Source of the DNA: Ruania alkalisoli
GTDB taxonomy: Bacteria; Actinomycetota; Actinomycetes; Actinomycetales; Beutenbergiaceae
Length of the DNA: 64,000 nucleotides
Assembly (NCBI RefSeq): GCF_014960965.1
Contig: NZ_CP063169.1
Location: 219,581 to 283,580 of the forward strand
Direction of reading: 5' to 3'
The notes beneath the pieces were generated by a model. The model did no database searches. It saw only the letters and a list, made by a program, of their open reading frames with translations, and was not told where the DNA came from. Positions 25,000-33,425 of the stretch are shown here, in pieces (the first letter of the stretch is position 1; every line of letters begins with the position of its first letter). A program made the translations under genes and the position numbers.

Positions 25000-26193
25000 A
25001 TGCCTGCGCACTACGACGCGGTCATCATCGGCGGTGGTCTGCTCGGCTGCACCATGGCCTGGATGCTGGCCCGGGACGGCGCCACGGTGCTGCTCGCCGA
25101 GCGCGATGAGCTCAACGCGCACGCGTCCGGGCAGAACGCCGGGAGCCTGCACTTCCAGCTCGAGTACCGGATGGTCGAGCAGGGGATTGAGGCTGCCCGC
25201 ACCGCTGCCGAGGCGATGCCGTTGCACCTGGCCGCCGCCGAGCTGTGGTCGGGCCTGACCGACGAGCTCGGTGAGGAACTCGGGGTCGCCCAGCACGGCG
25301 GGCTGATGCTCGCCGAGGACGCTGAGCAGGCTCGCGTGCTGGAGGCGAAGACCCAGCTCGAACAGTCGTGGGGTCTGGACGTGCATTTGCTCGACGGGAA
25401 CGAGGCCCGCCGGATCGCGCCGTATCTGGCCGACGAGGTCGTCGCTGCCGCGTACTGCCCGATCGAGGGCAAAGCCGACACCCGGATCGCCGCCCCCGCG
25501 TTCGCGCGAGGCGCCACCGGCACCGGTGCGCAGGTGCGCACCCGGACCGAGGTGGTCGCCCTACGCAGGTCCGGTACCTCCTGGCTGGTGGACCTGCGAA
25601 CACCCGACGGCGAAGGTGCCGACGAGCGGGTAGTGACGGACGCCGTCGTGCTCGCTGCGGGGGTGTGGACCGGTGAGCTGGGCGCACTGATCGATGCCCG
25701 GCTCCCCACCATCCCGATGGCACTGACGATGACCGCCACGACCGCGCAGGAACCGACGATCGCGCACCTGGTGCAGCACGCCGGCCGACGGCTCTCCCTC
25801 AAGCAGGCCCATGCGGGGAACGTGCTGATCGGGGGCGGCTGGCCGGCCCGGCTGCTCACCGATGCGGCCGGACGCCCCGACTTCCGCCGCCGCCCCGAAC
25901 TGATCGGCTCCTCCGTGGCAGGCAACCTCGCCGCGGCCGTGCGTGCGGTGCCGTGGGTCGCGTCCGTGCCCGCGCTGCGCACCTGGGTGGGCACCACCAC
26001 CGTGACCCCGGACCAGCTGCCCCTGGTGGGCGCGGTCCCGGGCAACGCCGGGGTGTTCGTGGCCACCGGCGGCTCCGCGTTCACGCTGGGACCGAGCTTC
26101 GCGCAGGTGATCGCCGACCTGGTGCAGCACCGCCGGCCTGACCACGACCTGAGCCCGTACGACCCCGCCCGGTTCGACAAGGAGGCTGCATGA
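25000..26193 (+). CDS. FAD-dependent amino-acid dehydrogenase, DAO-type beta subunit
   Basis: The 397-aa glycine oxidase/D-amino-acid oxidase-fold flavoprotein has the nucleotide loop GGGLLG at residues 11-16 and the ERDELNAHASGQNAGSLH segment. It also has a C-terminal WVGTTTVTPDQLPLVG...VFVATGGSAFTLGPS pattern (described in parts). It resembles the beta subunit of D-hydroxyproline dehydrogenase (LhpB-like), HcnC and the opine oxidase OoxB. It oxidises an amine C-N bond and passes electrons to its partner subunits. It is separated from the lyase by 3 bp and overlaps the ferredoxin subunit by 4 nt. Confidence 0.87.
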   Translation: MPAHYDAVIIGGGLLGCTMAWMLARDGATVLLAERDELNAHASGQNAGSLHFQLEYRMVEQGIEAARTAAEAMPLHLAAAELWSGLTDELGEELGVAQHGGLMLAEDAEQARVLEAKTQLEQSWGLDVHLLDGNEARRIAPYLADEVVAAAYCPIEGKADTRIAAPAFARGATGTGAQVRTRTEVVALRRSGTSWLVDLRTPDGEGADERVVTDAVVLAAGVWTGELGALIDARLPTIPMALTMTATTAQEPTIAHLVQHAGRRLSLKQAHAGNVLIGGGWPARLLTDAAGRPDFRRRPELIGSSVAGNLAAAVRAVPWVASVPALRTWVGTTTVTPDQLPLVGAVPGNAGVFVATGGSAFTLGPSFAQVIADLVQHRRPDHDLSPYDPARFDKEAA

Positions 26194-26477
26194 GCGGCTA
26201 TCGGCGCCTGGACGTGCGGCGTGGGAAGCCCGTGCAGGTCACCGTGGACGGCGAACAGATACCGGCGCACCAGGGGGAGACCCTGGCGGCGGCGCTGCTC
26301 GCCGCCGGTGTGGACGAGTTCCGGCGCACGCGCACCGGCGACCCGCGCGCCCCGCTGTGCCACATGGGCACTTGCTTCGAGTGCGTGCTCACCGTGGACG
26401 GCGCGCCGCTCACCCGCGCCTGCCTCACGCCGGTGCGGGACGGGATGGTTGTGACCCGAGAGGCAGGGCAGTCGTGA
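26190..26477 (+). CDS. (2Fe-2S) small subunit of amino-acid dehydrogenase
   Basis: The 95-aa plant-type ferredoxin-like subunit has cluster ligands C57-x4-C62-x2-C65 and C78, the classical spacing. Similar small subunits (HcnA, LhpF-like) carry electrons in heterotrimeric D-hydroxyproline dehydrogenase, cyanide synthase and opine oxidase complexes. Coupled to both neighbours by ATGA (26190) and GTGA (26474). Confidence 0.9.
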   Translation: MSGYRRLDVRRGKPVQVTVDGEQIPAHQGETLAAALLAAGVDEFRRTRTGDPRAPLCHMGTCFECVLTVDGAPLTRACLTPVRDGMVVTREAGQS

Positions 26478-27967
26478 AGGCGGTGACGATCGTCGGGGCC
26501 GGACCGGCTGGGCTCGCCGCGGCCGCGGTGCTGGATGCCCACGACGTGCCGGTGCTGCTGGTGGACGAGCAGCCCCGCCCCGGTGGACAGATCTTCCGCC
26601 AACCTCCAGCCAGCTTCCCCGGTGCGGAGGCCGCCTACACGGCCGGCTATGGCTGGGGCAGGGATCTGGTGACCGTGCCGGAACGCCCGGGCATCGCCTT
26701 CGCCGGCTCCACGACGGCGCTCGGTGTGCTGCACGAGCGAGTTGATGAGGGCGGGCACGGGCTGGTCGCCGGACCGGCAGGCCCGCGCACCGGGCCGGAC
26801 CGGCTCAGTGTGGTGCTCCGCGGCCCGGACGGGGTGCGCTCATACGAGACCGCGGCGCTGCTCGTGGCCACCGGCGCCTACGACATGCCCGTGCCGATGC
26901 CCGGCTGGACGTTGCCCGGGGTGGTGATGGCCGGTGCCGCGCAGGCCATGGTGAAGAGCCAGAAGATGGTGCCACCCGGGCCGATCGTGCTCTCCGGTGC
27001 CCACCCGTTGCTGCTGGTGGCGGCCGACCAACTGGTGCGCTCCGGCGCCGAGATCTCCGAGCTGGTGCTCACCCGCGGCCTGCCCGGACCGCGTGAGGCC
27101 TGGGCGGCGCTGCCGGCCGTGCCCGGGCACGTCGCGATGCTGGCCGAGCTCGGGGCCTCGGTCGCCCGGCTGCTCCGTGCGGGCGTGCGGATCAGAACCC
27201 GCAGCACGGTGGTAGGTGCCACCGGTGCGGACCGGGTGCAGGCCGTGCAGATCGACCGGCTGGATCCCCACGGCCAGCCGGCTGGGCGCCCACGGACCGT
27301 CGACGCCGCCACGCTCGTGCTCGGGTACGGCTTCCAGCCCTCCACCGAGCTGGCCCGGCAGGCCCGGTGCCGCCTGCATCATGACGCCATGGCCGGTGGC
27401 TGGGTGGTGGACCACGACGGCACCGGCCGCACCACGGCACCGGGGGTGTACGTGGCCGGCGAACCGACTGGCGTGGCCGGGGCCGAGGCCTCACGGGCCG
27501 AGGGTGTGCTTGCCGCGCTCTCGATCGTGGCGGATCTGGGTGGCGCGGTGTCTGCGCGGCAGTGGCGCGACGCGCGGCGGGGCGTGCGCGCTGCGGCCCG
27601 GTTCTCCCGTGTGGTTCAGGAGCTGTTCCAGGTGCCGCCGGCACTGCTGGATGCGCTCGCCACCGAGGAGACGGTGGTCTGCCGGTGTGAGCTGGTCAGT
27701 GCCGGGAAGCTGCAGAGCACGCTGGATCGGAACCCGCAGATGTCCACTGTCAGCGCCGTGAAGCTCGAGTGCCGGGCGGGTATGGGCCCCTGCCAAGGGC
27801 GCTATTGCGAGGCGAGCGTGAGCCGTGCGCTGTGCGCGGCGCGAGGGCGCCGTCCGGACCAGGCCGGATATGCGGCCGCGCATCTGCCCATCAAGCCGGT
27901 TCCGGTGAGTGACCTCGCCACGCTCACTACCGACCCGGACGCTCCTGCATCGGGTGGGGTGCGCTGA
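26474..27967 (+). CDS. FAD/NAD(P)-binding alpha subunit of amino-acid dehydrogenase
   Basis: This 497-aa pyridine-nucleotide-disulfide-reductase-like flavoprotein starts with GTG at 26474 and has GAGPAG at 8-13. A second nucleotide-binding region follows. The C-terminal BFD-type 2Fe-2S domain has Cys in VVCRCE and in the ECRAGMGPCQGRYC segment. It corresponds to HcnB/OoxA/LhpE-like alpha subunits. With the two upstream subunits it completes a heterotrimeric dehydrogenase. The operon ends here, 5 bp from the convergent regulator 2. Confidence 0.88.
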   Translation: MKAVTIVGAGPAGLAAAAVLDAHDVPVLLVDEQPRPGGQIFRQPPASFPGAEAAYTAGYGWGRDLVTVPERPGIAFAGSTTALGVLHERVDEGGHGLVAGPAGPRTGPDRLSVVLRGPDGVRSYETAALLVATGAYDMPVPMPGWTLPGVVMAGAAQAMVKSQKMVPPGPIVLSGAHPLLLVAADQLVRSGAEISELVLTRGLPGPREAWAALPAVPGHVAMLAELGASVARLLRAGVRIRTRSTVVGATGADRVQAVQIDRLDPHGQPAGRPRTVDAATLVLGYGFQPSTELARQARCRLHHDAMAGGWVVDHDGTGRTTAPGVYVAGEPTGVAGAEASRAEGVLAALSIVADLGGAVSARQWRDARRGVRAAARFSRVVQELFQVPPALLDALATEETVVCRCELVSAGKLQSTLDRNPQMSTVSAVKLECRAGMGPCQGRYCEASVSRALCAARGRRPDQAGYAAAHLPIKPVPVSDLATLTTDPDAPASGGVR

Positions 27968-27972
27968 TGACC

Positions 27973-28509
27973 TCAGGGGGTGGGCGGCGTGACCGCAAGG
28001 ATGATCTGCGCCGGGGCATCGGTGTGGTTGGCGAACAGGTGCGGCAGCCTGGAATCGAAGGTGATCGACTCGCCGGTGGCCACCTCGTAGTCCTGCCCGT
28101 CCACCGTGGCGGTGATCTGCCCGGACAGCACGTAGACGCACTCGGTGGAGACGTGCCCCCACGGTTCAGTGGCGCTCCGGTCGCCGGGTGCCAGATCGGC
28201 ACGCAGCACCTCCAGGTCACCGCGCCCGGGCGTGAGGCGCTCGTAGGTGATCTGCCCGGCCGGAGCCTGCATCCGGAACCGTTCACCGGCTCGCGAGACG
28301 TGGACCGGCGGCGCGTCCGGTTCGCGGAAGAGGTCCGCGAGGTCGGACTCGAACACCTTCGCCAGTTTGCGCAGGGTCTCGACGCTCGGGTCGGTCTTGC
28401 CGTTTTCGATCTGACTGAGCAACGCCACGGACAACCCGGTGCGCTCGGCCAGCGAACGCAGCGTCAGCGACCGCGCACGGCGCAGCACTCGCAGGCGGTC
28501 ACCGATCAC
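27973..28509 (-). CDS. XRE-family regulator with cupin sensor domain (copy 2)
   Basis: The 178-aa paralogue of the regulator at 23515 has HTH LRSLAERTGLSVALLSQIE and a cupin domain (EPWGHVSTECVYVLSG, ITFDSRLPHLFAN). GTG 28509 has GGGAGG 4-5 nt upstream. It converges with the dehydrogenase operon and diverges from the dipeptide importer operon, so it is well placed to control the importer. The nearly identical recognition helix to copy 1 and the similar operator cores suggest cross-talk between the two halves of the cluster. Confidence 0.92.
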   Translation of the reverse strand: MIGDRLRVLRRARSLTLRSLAERTGLSVALLSQIENGKTDPSVETLRKLAKVFESDLADLFREPDAPPVHVSRAGERFRMQAPAGQITYERLTPGRGDLEVLRADLAPGDRSATEPWGHVSTECVYVLSGQITATVDGQDYEVATGESITFDSRLPHLFANHTDAPAQIILAVTPPTP

Positions 28510-28523
28510 AAGCCCTCCCGTGT

Positions 28524-28558
28524 TTCATTTCGATGAACATTTTCACCAAGGCTATACA
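28524..28558. promoter_or_regulatory. operator-like half-sites and promoter of the dipeptide operon
   Basis: TTCAT-TTCG-ATGAA (28524-28537) overlaps TGAACATTTTCA (28534-28545), giving alternating TTCA/TGAA half-sites. A -10-like TATACA (28553-28558) lies 7 bp downstream, and TTCGAT (28529-28534) could be the -35. TGAACATTTTCA matches the core of the regulator-1 palindrome at 9 of 12 positions. Confidence 0.5.
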
Positions 28559-28661
28559 CTGGCCACGATTGCATGGTCTCATACCGGCAATCGGAGCCAC
28601 CGGAGTTTCGACCACGCTGACCCAGCGACGAGGCCGGCACGGTCGACTGAATGGAGACATC

Positions 28662-30290
28662 ATGGGAGCGCGACCTGGACGCGTCGGAGCGGCCGTAGCC
28701 GTTGCCGTCGCCCTGACACTGACGGCATGCACGGCCGGAGGGAGCGGAAACGGCGGCGGTGCTGCTGGCGGTAGTGATTCCGACGGCGGTGCCACCCAGG
28801 GCGGGACTCTCACCGTGAGCACGTCCTTCGTGGTGAACAGCCTGGACCCCGGTCAGGTGTATGAGGCGACCGGCGCTCTGGCCGTGCACGCCATGTACGA
28901 CACGCTCGTCACCTTCGAAGGGTCCGACGTGACCACCCCGGTGCCGCTGCTCGCCGAGTCGTGGGAGGTCAACGACGACGCCACCGAGTTCACCTTCACG
29001 CTCACCGATGGCGCGGTCTTCTCCGACGGGACCCCGGTCACGGCCGAGGACGTCGTCTTCAGCATCAACCGACTGCACAACCTCCAGGGCAGCCCGGCGG
29101 TCACTGTCGAGGGGCTTTCGGCCAGCTCGCCGTCCGAGGGTGTGGTCGTGGTGACCAGCGAGCAGTCCAACCCGAACGTGCCGACCATCCTTGCCATGCC
29201 CGCGGCCGGCATCCTGAACGCCGAGGCCACCGAGGCGGAGGGCGGCACCGCCGCGGAGGATGCCGCCAGCGCGGACGCCGCCACCGAGTTCCTGAACGGG
29301 GAATCCCTCGGCTCTGGTCCGTACGTGCTCGACTCCTTCGACCCGGCGTCCGAGATCGTCCTGACGGCGAACCCGGAGTACTGGGGCGAGACGCCCGGAT
29401 ACCAGCGCATCGTGATCTCCAACGTGGAGGCCGAGACGCAGAAGCTCACCATGCAGCGCGCCGAGGGCGACCAGATCGCACTCGACCTCTCCGGTCGCCT
29501 GCTCGAGGACCTGCCGGAGAGCGTGCAGGTCTCGGCCAGCCAGGACACGTTCTACTTCCTCACCCTGCACCAGGACCCGGCGATCTCGGAGATCACCTCG
29601 AACCCGGACTTCGTCCGCGCGCTGCGTGCCTCCATCGACTATGACGGCCTGGCCGCGCTGTTCGGCGAGGACGCGCTGCCGGCTGCCGGGATGGTGCCCA
29701 CCGCGTTCCCGGGCGCCCTCCCGGAGAGCGAGGCACAGCAGCAGGACCTCGCCGCCGCGGCCGACCACCTCGAGGCCTCAGGCATCACAGACCCGACCGT
29801 CGAGCTGATGTACCCCGCCATCACCTACCGCGGTGTGGACCTGGGCACCATCGCCACCAAGATCCAGTTCGACGCCGACCAGGCCGGTATCGAGATCGTG
29901 CTCGATCCGCAGCCGATCGCCTCCTTCCTGGAGGCCCAGACCGCCGGCGAGGTGCCGTTCCGGTTCAGCCCGCAGTCGCTGAACTACCCGGTGGCGGCCT
30001 CCCTGGTGAACAACTTCGCCCCCGGCCAGGCCAGCGCCACGCGCACCGGTTGGACCGAGGACCGGGCTAGCGAGGAGATCATCGCCGCCGGTGCGGCGGT
30101 GCAGAGTGCACCCGACGCGGAGAGCCAGATCAGTGCGATCCAGGATTGGCAGCACCTGCTGAACGAGGACAGCCCGTACGTGACGCTGGCATACAACTCC
30201 GGCGTGGTGGCGGCCACCGAGACGATCGCCAACGCCGAGTACTCCCCGGCCGGGTGGCAGGTGGACCTGCGGGCGGTCGCACCGCAGTGA
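28662..30290 (+). CDS. dipeptide/oligopeptide-binding lipoprotein (DppA type)
   Basis: The 542-aa family 5 extracellular binding protein has a signal peptide ending LTAC (lipidated Cys23), then a Gly/Ser-rich spacer. The body is DppA-like (SLDPGQVYEATGAL, LAESWEVNDDATEFTFTL, DGTPVTAEDVVFSINR in turn). It delivers peptides, opines or similar compounds to the DppBC permeases. ATG 28662 has GGAG 7 nt upstream; the open frame extends further, but only this start gives a lipoprotein signal. Confidence 0.93.
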   Translation: MGARPGRVGAAVAVAVALTLTACTAGGSGNGGGAAGGSDSDGGATQGGTLTVSTSFVVNSLDPGQVYEATGALAVHAMYDTLVTFEGSDVTTPVPLLAESWEVNDDATEFTFTLTDGAVFSDGTPVTAEDVVFSINRLHNLQGSPAVTVEGLSASSPSEGVVVVTSEQSNPNVPTILAMPAAGILNAEATEAEGGTAAEDAASADAATEFLNGESLGSGPYVLDSFDPASEIVLTANPEYWGETPGYQRIVISNVEAETQKLTMQRAEGDQIALDLSGRLLEDLPESVQVSASQDTFYFLTLHQDPAISEITSNPDFVRALRASIDYDGLAALFGEDALPAAGMVPTAFPGALPESEAQQQDLAAAADHLEASGITDPTVELMYPAITYRGVDLGTIATKIQFDADQAGIEIVLDPQPIASFLEAQTAGEVPFRFSPQSLNYPVAASLVNNFAPGQASATRTGWTEDRASEEIIAAGAAVQSAPDAESQISAIQDWQHLLNEDSPYVTLAYNSGVVAATETIANAEYSPAGWQVDLRAVAPQ

Positions 30291-30294
30291 TGGC

Positions 30295-31386
30295 ATGAGC
30301 ACGACAACCACGTCACCTGCGTCCACTGTTTCTCGTTCCGCGGCCCGGCGACTCCGGGTGGGCGGGTACGCCCTCGGGGCGTACCTGCTCCGCCGGCTGG
30401 TGATCACCGCGGTGCTGCTGCTCGGCGTCACCGCCGTCACCTTCCTGCTGGTGCAGCTGGTGCCGGGGGACTCGATGACCGCCACGCTCTCCGAGGCGGC
30501 CCTGCAGGACCCCGAGATCGTGGCTGCCTATCGCGAGCGGTGGGGTCTCGATGAGCCCGTGCACGTGCAGTACCTGGTGTACCTGCAGAACGTGCTCACC
30601 GGTGACCTCGGCGTCTCCCAGCAAACCGGCCGGTCCGTGCTCGGCGATCTGATGACCTACGTGCCGGCCACCCTGGAGATCGCCGTCCCGGCGATGCTGC
30701 TCTCCCTGCTCATCGGTGTGGCGGTCGGCCTCTACGCAGCCGTCCGGCACGGCCGTGCGGGTGACCAGGTGGTCCGTGCGGGCACCCTGCTCGGGTTGTC
30801 CACGCCGCCGTTCTGGCTCTCCCTGGTGGTGCTCTACGTCTTCTTCTTCGTCCTGGGCATCTCGCCCTCGGGCGGGCGGCTGAGCACCTACTGGGTGCCG
30901 CCGGAGCAGGTCACCGGGGTGATGAGCCTGGATGCCCTGCTGGCCGGCGAACCGGCCATGGCCTGGGACGCCGTCCAGCACGCGGTGCTCCCGGTGCTCG
31001 TGCTGACCGTGCTGACCGTGGCCACGCTCGTGCGGTTCGTCCGCTCGGCGATGCTCGAAGTACTCGACCAGGACTACATCCGCGCCGCCCGGGCCAAAGG
31101 GCTCCCGGGCCGGACCGTGCTGCTCTCGCACGTGCTGCGTGCCGGGCTGGTGCCGGTGATCACGGTGAGCGGACTTGCCTTCGCGGCCCTGCTCTCCGGC
31201 ACGGTGCTGGTGGAGCAGATCTTCTCCTGGCCGGGGGTCGGGCAGTACGCCTACCGAGCCGCCGCGGCCCTCGATATGCCCGCCATCCTCGGCGTCAGCC
31301 TGTTCGTGGCCGTGGTGTACACGGTCGTCAACCTGATCGTCGACCTGTTGTACGGACTGATCGACCCGAGGATCCGGCTGTCATGA
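30295..31386 (+). CDS. dipeptide ABC transporter permease (DppB type)
   Basis: This 363-aa permease has a 40-residue polar start, then LVITAVLLLGVTAVTFLLVQLVPGD (the typical first helix followed by PGD), in total about six helices. The conserved EAA-like loop is DYIRAARAKGL. It starts 4 bp after DppA and overlaps DppC by 4 nt. Confidence 0.93.
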   Translation: MSTTTTSPASTVSRSAARRLRVGGYALGAYLLRRLVITAVLLLGVTAVTFLLVQLVPGDSMTATLSEAALQDPEIVAAYRERWGLDEPVHVQYLVYLQNVLTGDLGVSQQTGRSVLGDLMTYVPATLEIAVPAMLLSLLIGVAVGLYAAVRHGRAGDQVVRAGTLLGLSTPPFWLSLVVLYVFFFVLGISPSGGRLSTYWVPPEQVTGVMSLDALLAGEPAMAWDAVQHAVLPVLVLTVLTVATLVRFVRSAMLEVLDQDYIRAARAKGLPGRTVLLSHVLRAGLVPVITVSGLAFAALLSGTVLVEQIFSWPGVGQYAYRAAAALDMPAILGVSLFVAVVYTVVNLIVDLLYGLIDPRIRLS

Positions 31387-32309
31387 GCATCGAACCCCGT
31401 ACCGACGATGTCGTGGCCCAGACCGACGACCGGGTGGACCGCGCCCTCGGACGGCGCCGCTGGGCGGGCCGGCTCCGCCTCTCCCAGATCCACTCCACCT
31501 GGCGCCAGCCGTCCGTGGTGCTGGCGATGGTGCTGCTGGCCGCCTGGGTGCTCGCCGCGCTGCTCGCCCCGGTGCTCGCCGGCCAGGACCCGATCGCGCA
31601 GTCCGGTGACCTGTACATGCCACCCTCGGGTGCGCACTGGTTCGGCACCGACGAGCTCGGCCGGGACGTCTTCGCCCGGGTGGTGCACGGAGCCCGGCTC
31701 TCCCTCCCGCTCGCCGTGATCATCGTGGCCTGCGCCCTCGCGATCGGTGGCCTGCTCGGCCTGCTGGCCGGCTACCTGGGCCGCGGCTTCGATGAGGCGA
31801 TCATGCGGATCACCGACCTGGTGTTCGCCTTCCCGCAGATCATCCTCGCGATGGCCGTGGCCGCCGCTTTCGGCCCGAGCACGCAGAATGCGGTGATCGC
31901 GCTGGTGATCGTCTCCTGGCCGGTCTACGCCCGGGTGATCCGCTCGGCCGTGCTGAGCATCCGCTCCTCGGACTTCCTCGCTGCCTCCCGGCTGCTCGGG
32001 GTGGGGCCCTGGCGTGCCCTACGCAAGGACGTCCTGCCGAACAGCGTGGGTCCCGCCGTCGTGCTGGCCACGCTGGAGCTCGGCAACGCCGTGCTGATGT
32101 TGGCGGCCCTGTCCTTCCTCGGCCTCGGCCCGCGCCCGCCGGCGCCCGAGTGGGGCGCGATGATCGCGGCCGGGTCCAAGGACCTGTCCATCTGGTGGGT
32201 GAGCGTGTTCCCCGGCCTGGCGATCCTCACCGTGGTGCTCGCCTTCAACGTGATCGGTGACGCGCTGCGCGACCGCCTGGACCCCCGCTACGCGAAGGGA
32301 CTGTCATGA
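31383..32309 (+). CDS. dipeptide ABC transporter permease (DppC type)
   Basis: The 308-aa second permease has an N-terminal OppC-type region and the HWFGTDELGRDVFARVVHGAR signature (shortened in family terms to GTDELGRD). It has about six membrane helices and the loop DFLAASRLLG. Coupled by 4-nt overlaps to DppB and DppD genes. Confidence 0.93.
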   Translation: MSIEPRTDDVVAQTDDRVDRALGRRRWAGRLRLSQIHSTWRQPSVVLAMVLLAAWVLAALLAPVLAGQDPIAQSGDLYMPPSGAHWFGTDELGRDVFARVVHGARLSLPLAVIIVACALAIGGLLGLLAGYLGRGFDEAIMRITDLVFAFPQIILAMAVAAAFGPSTQNAVIALVIVSWPVYARVIRSAVLSIRSSDFLAASRLLGVGPWRALRKDVLPNSVGPAVVLATLELGNAVLMLAALSFLGLGPRPPAPEWGAMIAAGSKDLSIWWVSVFPGLAILTVVLAFNVIGDALRDRLDPRYAKGLS

Positions 32310-33328
32310 CCGCGCTGCTCGAGGTGGAGAACCTCGGCGTCCATCTGCCCGGTGACATGCCCGTCATCCACGACGCCACCCTGCGCGTGGACGAGGGGGA
32401 GGTCGTCGGGGTCGCCGGGGAGAGCGGGTCCGGGAAGTCGATGACGGCGTCCGCCCTGCTCGGTCTGCTGCCTCCCGGGGCGCGCACCAGCGGCGCAGCC
32501 CGGTTGCACGGGGTGCCCCAGCCGGGCGGTAGCGGCACCTCCACGGTGGATCTGCTCGGCCTGCGCGGTGCGGAGTGGAACCGGGTGCGCGGCACCGAGA
32601 TCGCGATGGTCTTCCAGGACGCGACCGCCTCGCTGCACCCGATGCTGAGTGTGGGCCGCCAGCTCACCGAGCACATGCGTGTGCACCTGGGCATGGACAA
32701 GTCCGCGGCCCGCCGTCGCGCGGTCGAGCTGCTGGACCGGGTGCGGATCCCCGACCCGGACCGCGCCCTGCGGGCCTACCCGCACCAGTTCTCCGGCGGG
32801 ATGCGGCAGAGGGTCGCGATCGCCAGCGCCCTGGCCTGCCACCCGCGACTGCTCATCGCCGACGAGCCCACCACCGCCCTGGACGTGACCGTGCAGGCCG
32901 GCATCCTGCGCCTGCTCGATGAGCTGCGCACCGAGACTGGCCTGTCGGTGCTGTTCGTCACCCACGATCTCGGCGTGCTCGCCTCACTCACCGCTCGCTC
33001 GTACGTCTTCTACGCCGGCCGGGTGATGGAGACCGCCCCCACCCCGGAGCTGGTGACCCGGCCGCGCCACCCGTACACCGCCGCGCTGTTGCGCGCACGC
33101 CCGCACGCCGATGAGAGCTGGGACCAAGGGGCTCGCCAGCCGCTGCAGTCGATCCCGGGCAGCCCGGTCACCCCGGCCACGGCCCCGCCCGGATGCCCGT
33201 TCGCACCGCGCTGCACGCACGCGATCGAGGAGTGCACGACGGCGGTCCCCACCTTGAGCGCAGCCGGCCCAGCCGGCCATGAGCTCGCCTGTGTGGTCCG
33301 CCCTGATGTGACGGAGGCTCTGGCATGA
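32306..33328 (+). CDS. dipeptide ABC transporter ATP-binding protein (DppD type)
   Basis: This 340-aa ATPase has Walker A GESGSGKS (38-45), signature FSGGMRQR, Walker B LLIADEP and the C-terminal oligopeptide-transporter extension with its Cys cluster (PPGCPFAPRCTHAIEEC). Overlaps DppC by 4 nt. One of the two ATPases of the importer. Confidence 0.94.
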   Translation: MTALLEVENLGVHLPGDMPVIHDATLRVDEGEVVGVAGESGSGKSMTASALLGLLPPGARTSGAARLHGVPQPGGSGTSTVDLLGLRGAEWNRVRGTEIAMVFQDATASLHPMLSVGRQLTEHMRVHLGMDKSAARRRAVELLDRVRIPDPDRALRAYPHQFSGGMRQRVAIASALACHPRLLIADEPTTALDVTVQAGILRLLDELRTETGLSVLFVTHDLGVLASLTARSYVFYAGRVMETAPTPELVTRPRHPYTAALLRARPHADESWDQGARQPLQSIPGSPVTPATAPPGCPFAPRCTHAIEECTTAVPTLSAAGPAGHELACVVRPDVTEALA

Positions 33329-33379
33329 GCGCGAGGAGCTGTCAGGTTCTGCCGCAGGCCGGTACGGCGAGGGACGAGG

Positions 33380-33398
33380 GGTGCCGGAGGGAGGCACC
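33380..33398 (+). other. intraoperonic hairpin before DppF
   Basis: GGTGCC (33380-33385) and GGCACC (33393-33398) form a 6-bp stem with a 7-nt loop. It lies in the only appreciable gap (97 bp) of the otherwise overlapping importer operon. It may tune DppF translation or mRNA stability. Confidence 0.4.
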
Positions 33399-33425
33399 GC
33401 AGTGGTCATGCGAAAGGGGTACAGC

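Noticed and set aside
23530-25386. 618-codon open frame on the minus strand across XRE-cupin 1, the lyase and the dehydrogenase gene
   Set aside because: Antisense to three well-supported genes with exact motifs; Gly/Arg/His-rich composition of a GC-rich shadow frame and no recognisable domain.
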